Assembly: GCA_945898105.1 (NCBI GenBank)
Contig: CAMDHL010000047.1
Location: 1 to 10,798 of the forward strand
Length of the DNA: 10,798 bases
Origin: Comamonas sp. lk
Lineage (GTDB): Bacteria > Pseudomonadota > Gammaproteobacteria > Burkholderiales > Burkholderiaceae_C
Reading direction: 5' to 3'
Part shown: piece after piece, positions 6,430 to 10,798 of the stretch
Layout: each line of letters opens with the position of its first letter
Position numbering within the stretch: position 1 is the stretch's first letter
Notes under the pieces: model-generated
The model's input: the letters and a program-made list of their open reading frames with translations, nothing else
The model's database searches: none
Told to the model about the DNA's origin: nothing
Program-made: the position numbers and the translations under genes

Positions 6430-7278
6430 ATGACCACCCGCCTGACGCTGGCTATCCAGGAACACTTTGAGCAGCTCTCGCCCAGCGAGCGCAAACTGGC
6501 CAAGCTGCTGCTGGATCGCGCCGACGACATGCTCACCTACTCCGCCACCGAGTTGGCCGCCATGGCCGATGTCTCCAAGGCCACGGCCGCCCGCCTGTTT
6601 CGCAGCCTGGGTTATGCCGATTTCAACGAAGTGCGCCTCCAAGCGCGCGAAGAGCGCAACCTGGCCCCGCCGTTTCAGGCACCGCGCCCTGCCGGAGCGG
6701 CCGCCCCGGTGCGCAGTCACAGTATCAGCGCGCATCTGCAATCCGAGTCCGATAGCCTGGCGCGCACCTTTGAGTCCCTGCGCAGCGACACGTTGCTCGC
6801 CGCCGCCAGCTTGCTGGCCAAGGCGCCCAAAGTCTGGCTATTGGGACTGGGTATGGACGAGGGCTTGATGCGCTTTGTGCGCCCGCAGCTCGCGCGCATC
6901 CGGCCCGAGGTCTATGCGCTGGGTATGCAAAGCGGCGTTTGGGCGGAAGACCTGGCCATGGCCGGCCCGCGTGATGCGCTGCTGCTCATCATGACGCAGC
7001 AGCGCGACAGCGCTATGGACCGCCTGGTCGCACATGCCGGCACCACCCGCGTGCAAACCGTGGCCGTGGTCGATGTGCGCCACAACGCCTGGGCGCAGCG
7101 CTTTTCAAGCGTGGTGCTGCCTTGCTACAGCAGCAGCACGGACCACGCCTTCTCGGCTATGGCCGCCGCTAGCATGCTGCAACTACTCAGCCACCACGTT
7201 GCCATGCGCCTGGGCAAACGCGCCCAGCAACGCCAGCAATTGGTGGACGATATTGCGCAGGAGCTGGGGGGCGATTAG
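6430..7278 (+). CDS. MurR/RpiR-family transcriptional regulator
   Basis: A 282-residue protein with the standard RpiR layout. The N-terminal HTH_6 domain spans residues 1-75 (FEQLSPSERKLAKLLLDRADDMLTYSATELA, then DVSKATAARLFRSLGYADFNEVR). A linker of about 45 residues, rich in Ala and Pro, leads to a C-terminal SIS-like domain (about 120-265). SIS domains in this family usually bind phosphosugars, but the ligand loop reads LLGLGMDEGLMRF (137-149), without the usual GxGxS serine, so the ligand may be something else. The frame is open from 6238, but the ATG at 6430 starts exactly where family homology begins; no strong ribosome site is visible. It diverges from the six-gene operon and faces two dyads over the operon promoter, which makes it the likely local repressor. 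Confidence 0.9.
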   Translation: MTTRLTLAIQEHFEQLSPSERKLAKLLLDRADDMLTYSATELAAMADVSKATAARLFRSLGYADFNEVRLQAREERNLAPPFQAPRPAGAAAPVRSHSISAHLQSESDSLARTFESLRSDTLLAAASLLAKAPKVWLLGLGMDEGLMRFVRPQLARIRPEVYALGMQSGVWAEDLAMAGPRDALLLIMTQQRDSAMDRLVAHAGTTRVQTVAVVDVRHNAWAQRFSSVVLPCYSSSTDHAFSAMAAASMLQLLSHHVAMRLGKRAQQRQQLVDDIAQELGGD

Positions 7279-7298
7279 CGCGGGCTGCCTGTCCGCGC
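7278..7298. terminator. GC-rich hairpin between convergent genes
   Basis: GCGCGG (7278-7283) pairs perfectly with CCGCGC (7293-7298). A G·T and a C-G pair can extend this to an 8-bp stem with a 5-nt loop. It begins at the last base of the regulator stop codon and sits in the 37-bp gap before the convergent CapA-like gene. There is no T-tract on either side, so it may only assist termination. Confidence 0.35.
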
Positions 7299-7315
7299 GG
7301 GAAGCGGAGAGCAAC

Positions 7316-8398
7316 TTACTTCAACGTTGGGTCTGCCAGCACCTTGCCCGGTTTAGGCAGGCCGGTGGGGCCGATGTGGGAGACGTGAGCCTCTATTTTT
7401 TGCACCCCGGTTTTATCCAGCTCCATGCGAAGGGCCCAGCCTATGTAGTTGATGGGCAGCGGGAAGCCGTCGAACACAAAATTGCCCAGGCTGTAAAAAA
7501 TCGGCTTGCCGTTATAGCGCTCGGTGTCTTGCAGCTGGTGCGGGTGGCCGCCGATTACCGCGTCGGCGCCGGCGTCGATCATTAGGCGCGCTAGCTGGCG
7601 CTGGCGATCGTTGGCTATGGGGTCTTCCCAGCCCCAGTGCATGACCGGGATCACCACATCGGCTTTGTGTACGGTGCGCGCGGCGCGGATGTCGCGCAGC
7701 ACTTGCGAGTCTTCACTCCAGGCCACGCCGGGCCGGTCGGTGTCGGCTTCAAAACTGCGGGGCTGAAACTCGTTATAGCCCAGGATGGCCACACGCACGC
7801 CTTTGCGTTCAATGATCCAAGGCGTATGCGCCTCGGCCAAGTTCATGCCGCCGCCATAGACGCCGATCTTGCTTTGCTTGAGCAAGCCCAGCATTTGGGC
7901 AAAAGCCTCGTGGCCGTAATCGCCCGAATGGTTGTTGGCCAGGCCCACTGCGTCAAAGTGGCGCTTAATGTATTTCAGGGCGCGCGGATGCACGCGAAAC
8001 ACATTGGGCTTGTCGTTCTCTGGACTGCCGTTGGTGGCGACCACGCATTCCAAATTGCCGATGCGTATATCTGCCCCCGCAAACAAACTGGCAAACCCGG
8101 CATATGGGTCCTGCCCTTTGCGCATGGCGTCCATGGGCCCGTCGGCCAGCATCATGTCGCCCACCACGACTAAAGACAGCGGCCCTGCAGCATCCGGCCT
8201 GCGCGTGGTGGCGTCGGTCTGCGCCGTGGCTGCGTGGTGCGCTTTGCCTTTGTGCTGCGACTTGGCGTGTGCTTTGGCCTTGGCTGATTTAGTGGTGGTT
8301 TGCTCGGTTCCGGGCTCTGCAGCCAATACCGAGGGCGCAGCAAATGCCAGCAGCAACGCGCCAGCGGCCAGGGCCGCAAAAAGTGTGCGGAGCATCAT
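7316..8398 (-). CDS. CapA-type metallophosphatase-like exported protein
   Basis: A 360-residue protein starting at the ATG that overlaps the upstream stop codon (ATGA, 8398-8395), with a GAGG ribosome site about 8 bases before it; an ATG eight codons earlier (8422) is less likely. Residues 1-27 form a signal peptide ending SVLAA. Residues 36-70 are a Lys/His/Ala/Thr-rich low-complexity linker. The rest is a PGA_cap (CapA/PgsA) domain of the calcineurin-like fold: VVVGD (77-81), IGNLEC (113-118), LANNHSGDYG (153-162), PVMHWGWED (251-259), GGHPHQLQ (283-290) and SLGNFVFD (303-310). These carry the metal-binding Asp, Asn, Glu and His residues. Family members act in poly-gamma-glutamate synthesis or export, but no capB/capC genes are here, so substrate and role are unknown. 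It probably works with the small secreted protein encoded just upstream. Confidence 0.88.
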   Translation of the reverse strand: MMLRTLFAALAAGALLLAFAAPSVLAAEPGTEQTTTKSAKAKAHAKSQHKGKAHHAATAQTDATTRRPDAAGPLSLVVVGDMMLADGPMDAMRKGQDPYAGFASLFAGADIRIGNLECVVATNGSPENDKPNVFRVHPRALKYIKRHFDAVGLANNHSGDYGHEAFAQMLGLLKQSKIGVYGGGMNLAEAHTPWIIERKGVRVAILGYNEFQPRSFEADTDRPGVAWSEDSQVLRDIRAARTVHKADVVIPVMHWGWEDPIANDRQRQLARLMIDAGADAVIGGHPHQLQDTERYNGKPIFYSLGNFVFDGFPLPINYIGWALRMELDKTGVQKIEAHVSHIGPTGLPKPGKVLADPTLK

Positions 8399-8856
8399 GG
8401 TGCCACCTCGGCCAGCGCGCATTGGTATTGCAACTCTTTGCCTAGCAGCGGCGAGTACAAAGACACCCGGCCCGTCAGAGCATCAGGCTTGGGCGCGCTC
8501 TGCGCCACCGGTTGCAAAAAGCGTGTGTGCTGCATCACCATGGGCTGGCGGCGCGTGTTGTAGTAAACGTACAAATTAATGCTCTCCAGGCCCGAGGCAC
8601 CACCAGCATCCGGCCCTGCGGCCAGCACGATCGCCTTGAAGCGAAAGCGGTTGCCAATGGGCACGGCTTCTGTGATGTAGGGGTCAGTCACCACGCCAAA
8701 AGTCTTGTGGTGGGTCTCGGAGTTCACGTCAAAGCTGCAATGCAACTGCGGCGCGGCGACCGCTGGCAGGGCGCAGAACAGCAGAGTCAAGGAGAGTGCG
8801 GCGGCGGTTTTCAATAACCGCTGCGCGCTGGTTAGATATAAGAGGTGCAGTGCCAT
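8395..8856 (-). CDS. Small secreted protein of unknown function
   Basis: I do not recognise a family. From the ATG at 8856 the product has 153 residues and starts with a classic Sec signal peptide: basic N-region around R13/K16, hydrophobic core LSLTLLFCAL, and cleavage probably after AVA at 32-34. The mature part has two cysteines, C40 and C146 near the C-terminus, which could form a disulfide. It contains the polar segment NSETHHKTF, a GNRFRFKAIVL strand and NLYVYYNTR, suggesting a small beta-rich domain. The frame is open to an ATG at 9015, but the 53 extra residues look like translated non-coding sequence and would put the signal peptide internally. No good ribosome site precedes 8856, so the start is somewhat uncertain. 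Its stop overlaps the start of the CapA-like gene by ATGA, which implies coupled translation and a shared function. Confidence 0.75.
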   Translation of the reverse strand: MALHLLYLTSAQRLLKTAAALSLTLLFCALPAVAAPQLHCSFDVNSETHHKTFGVVTDPYITEAVPIGNRFRFKAIVLAAGPDAGGASGLESINLYVYYNTRRQPMVMQHTRFLQPVAQSAPKPDALTGRVSLYSPLLGKELQYQCALAEVAP

Positions 8857-9020
8857 GGGGCGCGGGGTGGAAATGAAGACGGGGGGAGTGTATGCGGGGC
8901 TTAAATAGCCATTGCGGCTGACGAGCGCTTTGGCCTTGCGGACTTTTTTGGGCTCACCACCAGGGCTAGCCAACAGCATCTGCCCAATCGAAGGCAGGAA
9001 ATGCATACTCGTCATAGGCT

Positions 9021-9026
9021 TACAAT
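9021..9026 (+). promoter_or_regulatory. Possible -10 element of the yjjJ-like gene
   Basis: TACAAT matches 5/6 of the -10 consensus and would place transcription start near 9033, inside the repeat array that follows. No convincing -35 hexamer lies 17 bp upstream, so this promoter is tentative. Confidence 0.3.
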
Positions 9027-9061
9027 CGTTTCATATATCGTTTCAAACATTGTTTCAACAG
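9026..9061 (+). repeat. Three tandem 12-bp direct repeats upstream of the HipA-family gene
   Basis: TCGTTTCATATA, TCGTTTCAAACA and TTGTTTCAACAG follow one another without gaps. The core T(C/T)GTTTCA is invariant except for one base and recurs with an exact period of 12 bp. The array ends 6 bp before the ATG at 9068 and overlies the presumed transcription start. It looks like an iteron-type operator; the obvious ligand is the winged-helix domain of the kinase itself, giving autorepression. This is inferred from position. Confidence 0.7.
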
Positions 9062-9067
9062 TTCGCC

Positions 9068-10387
9068 ATGGAAGACCGCTCCGCACAGATACGTGATGCC
9101 TTAGCTGCCGGCCCAGTGGCAAGCGAATCGCTGCGCGCGCGCTTGCAAATCTCTCGGGCCACGTTGGGCAGAGCGATCGCACAAATGGCGGGTGAAATCG
9201 TCCGCATAGGCGCTGCGAGTGCTACCCGCTATGCACTGCGGGACCGGTTTCGACCCCTCCCCGAGATTGCCGTGTATCGCGTCAACGCCACGGGTCAGAT
9301 CGCCCCGCTTGGCACTTTGTACCCGGTCCGACCCGAGGGTTTTGTTATGGTGCAAACGGACGGCCTCATTACGCACCACGAAGGCCTGCCTTGGTGGATC
9401 ATCGATATGCGGCCACAAGGTTTTTTGGGCCAAGCCTATGCCCATCGCTACGCGCCTGGCCTGGGCCTGCCCGCAGACGTGCGTCATTGGAGCGACACCG
9501 ATGCATTGCGCGCACTGCTGGCCAGCGGCGCCGACCCGGTAGGCAATTTGCTGCTGGGCGAGGTGGCCCGAGACCACTTTGTCAATGCACCGGAGCCGCA
9601 AGGGTACGCCCCCGCAGACTATCCGCGGTTGGCAGCGCAGGCGATTAGCGCCGATGCGACTTGGTCTTCCGCCGCGGGGGAGCAACCCAAGTTTTGCGCT
9701 CTAAGCCCAGCGGGCCATGTCCTGGTCAAGTTCACGGCTGCCCAAGCTAGCCCTGTCAGCGCGCGCTGGCGCGACTTGCTGGTGGCCGAACACCTAGCCT
9801 TGGAAACGTTGCACAGCGCAGGCATTGCGGCAGCGCGCTCGCGGCTGCTAGATGTAGGCACGCAACGCTTTTTAGAGTTGGAGCGCTTCGACCGCTTGGG
9901 CCTTCACGGGCGGCGCGCATTGATATCGCTGGCATCTTTGGACGGCGAGTGTGTGGGCAATGCCATGGCGCCCTGGCCCGTTGTCACCGCGCAATTGGCA
10001 CAGAGTGGCGTCATCACGCCAGATGCGCACGCCAGGGCCGCGCTACTGTTTGCCTTTGGCACGCTGATTGGCAACACCGACATGCATGCAGGCAACTTGT
10101 CCTTTGTAACCGACAGTGGCCGACCCTACGCCCTGAGCCCTGCTTACGACATGCTGCCCATGGCTTTTAGCCCTAGCAGCGGCGGCATCTTGCGTGACAA
10201 CGTAACGGCGGCGCATCTGCACAGCGCAGTGGATGGTGCGACGTGGCGCACTGCTCTTGGTTTGGCGCGTGGGTATCTGGCCCGCTTGCTTGAAGAAAAG
10301 CAATTGAGCCCATCGTTCAAGCCTTGCTTACAGGCATTGGACGAGATGCAGCTTAGGGCTGCGCAGAACATCGCAAAGCTGGATTGA
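9068..10387 (+). CDS. yjjJ: HipA-family Ser/Thr kinase toxin with fused N-terminal winged helix (YjjJ type)
   Basis: A 439-residue protein, close in length to E. coli YjjJ (HipH). Residues 1-60 form a winged-helix DNA-binding domain (IRDALAAGPVASESLRARL, then ISRATLGRAIAQM), which takes the place of the separate HipB antitoxin of hipBA operons. The remainder is the HipA kinase. The HipA-N-like region covers about 70-170. The ATP-binding loop is SSAAGEQPKF (200-209), with S201 matching the autophosphorylated Ser150 of E. coli HipA. The catalytic loop GNTDMHAGNLSF has D338, and the metal-binding SPAYDMLP has D361. HipA proteins phosphorylate translation factors such as glutamyl-tRNA synthetase; the target of this branch is less certain. 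The frame is open to 8912, but the ATG at 9068 fits the family start and leaves the 12-bp repeats non-coding. No ribosome site is obvious and no antitoxin gene is adjacent. Confidence 0.9.
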   Translation: MEDRSAQIRDALAAGPVASESLRARLQISRATLGRAIAQMAGEIVRIGAASATRYALRDRFRPLPEIAVYRVNATGQIAPLGTLYPVRPEGFVMVQTDGLITHHEGLPWWIIDMRPQGFLGQAYAHRYAPGLGLPADVRHWSDTDALRALLASGADPVGNLLLGEVARDHFVNAPEPQGYAPADYPRLAAQAISADATWSSAAGEQPKFCALSPAGHVLVKFTAAQASPVSARWRDLLVAEHLALETLHSAGIAAARSRLLDVGTQRFLELERFDRLGLHGRRALISLASLDGECVGNAMAPWPVVTAQLAQSGVITPDAHARAALLFAFGTLIGNTDMHAGNLSFVTDSGRPYALSPAYDMLPMAFSPSSGGILRDNVTAAHLHSAVDGATWRTALGLARGYLARLLEEKQLSPSFKPCLQALDEMQLRAAQNIAKLD

Positions 10388-10613
10388 GTGGCCGGAAACT
10401 CTGCAAGGTGGGCGGGGACCATGAAAACTAGAGAGCGACCGGTTAGCTATCCAATCATGGCAAATCAGACTCAATACCATGTGGCGGACGGGGTGCTCGA
10501 ATCACAACGCACTCTGTGTAGCTATCCGGGGTGAGAGTGGGAGCTACAACCCCCAAGCGCTCTACTACCGCACTTACCATCGTCTTCCGAAGCACTATTT
10601 ATAAGCACTCCTC
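10388..10613. other. Intergenic region between yjjJ-like gene and psuK
   Basis: These 226 bp hold no convincing gene. A 7-bp inverted repeat, TGTAGCT (10517-10523) with AGCTACA (10542-10548), could form a hairpin with an 18-nt loop. It lacks a T-tract, so it is not a standard terminator. GCTATCC occurs twice in the same orientation (about 10446 and 10521). No clear promoter for psuK is seen, although the AT-rich TATTTATAAG just before the start may contribute. Confidence 0.4.
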
Positions 10614-10798
10614 ATGCCCCCACCCCACATCGCCCTTCTAGGCGGCATCAACATGGATGTCTCTGTCCATGCGCACAGCACGCTGCGCGCGGGCGATTCC
10701 AATCCGGGGCGGGTGCAGTGCAGCCCCGGCGGGGTAGCGCGTAATGTGGCTGAAAACTTGTTGCGCCTGGGGCTGGATGCGCGTTTGTTGGGCGTGCT
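10614..10798 (+). CDS. psuK: PfkB-family kinase, probably pseudouridine kinase, N-terminal end (partial)
   Basis: The first 61 codons of a ribokinase/PfkB-family sugar kinase, running off the window. The start MPPPHIALLGGINMDVSVHA gives the first beta strand and the substrate-binding Asp (N-x-D). It is followed by GDSNPGRVQCSPGGVARNVAENLLRLG, the PfkB signature-1 region. The SNPG...PGGV-x-RN-x-AENL wording matches pseudouridine kinase (E. coli YeiC/PsuK) better than ribokinase or adenosine kinase. PsuK phosphorylates pseudouridine at the 5' hydroxyl, after which PsuG splits it to uracil and ribose 5-phosphate. The ATG at 10614 is the only sensible start, though no strong ribosome site is visible. 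psuG would be expected just beyond the window. The kinase active-site motif lies outside, so the exact substrate cannot be confirmed. Confidence 0.82.
   Translation, partial: MPPPHIALLGGINMDVSVHAHSTLRAGDSNPGRVQCSPGGVARNVAENLLRLGLDARLLGV

Noticed and set aside
7637..8579. Long plus-strand frames of 178 and 215 codons
   Set aside because: Both are antisense to the CapA-like gene and its partner, whose motifs are unambiguous; low-complexity, basic compositions are typical of shadow frames.
8912..9067. N-terminal extension of the HipA-family frame back to 8912
   Set aside because: It would translate the 12-bp repeats and add 52 residues without family resemblance; the ATG at 9068 matches the start of the winged-helix domain.
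10517..10548. Hairpin TGTAGCT/AGCTACA as a rho-independent terminator
   Set aside because: The loop is 18 nt, the stem only 7 bp, and no T-run follows on either strand.
10489..10590. tRNA-like segments on the minus strand (GGTAGTAGAGCGCTTGG and a GATTCGAGC stretch)
   Set aside because: Some words resemble D-arm and T-arm sequence, but no 7-bp acceptor stem, no proper T-arm stem and no clean 7-nt anticodon loop can be drawn; at most a decayed tRNA fragment.

Overview
This 10.8 kb window looks like chromosomal DNA from a GC-rich betaproteobacterium, most likely of the order Burkholderiales and family Comamonadaceae (Rhodoferax/Polaromonas type). That assignment is inferred from protein character, codon use and gene combination; no marker gene is present. 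Genes are tightly packed and no mobile element, CRISPR array or rRNA is visible.

Layout. (1) 2-184, plus strand: 3' end of a PCu(A)C-type periplasmic copper chaperone. (2) 200-6200, minus strand: a six-gene operon that reads, in transcription order, COG0212 protein B (5463-6200), Tat-exported NMT1/THI5-like substrate-binding protein (4419-5384), ABC ATPase (3652-4419), a double-length fused ABC permease (2067-3641), COG0212 protein A (1267-2028) and an adenine/adenosine deaminase (200-1243). (3) 6430-7278, plus strand: a divergent MurR/RpiR-family regulator. The 229 bp between it and the operon carries a good minus-strand sigma-70-like promoter overlaid by two matching 16-bp dyads. (4) 7316-8856, minus strand: a small secreted protein of unknown function and a CapA-type metallophosphatase-like protein, coupled through an ATGA overlap. 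(5) 9068-10387, plus strand: a YjjJ-type HipA-family kinase with its own N-terminal winged helix, preceded by three perfectly phased 12-bp direct repeats. (6) 10614-10798, plus strand: 5' end of a PfkB-family kinase that looks like pseudouridine kinase (psuK).

The most interesting part is the 6-kb operon. The two 'cyclo-ligase' genes are not ordinary 5-formyltetrahydrofolate cyclo-ligases. They match the COG0212/MTHFSD-type paralogue, whose biochemical role is unsolved and which has been linked by gene clustering and mutant data to thiamin metabolism. Here two different copies bracket an importer of the type that carries thiamin pyrimidine precursors, and a deaminase for aminated heterocycles closes the operon. 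A reasonable working model is import and salvage or detoxification of an aminated pyrimidine or purine-like compound, repressed by the adjacent RpiR protein and induced by a ligand. The substrate is unknown, and no TPP riboswitch is visible in the leader.
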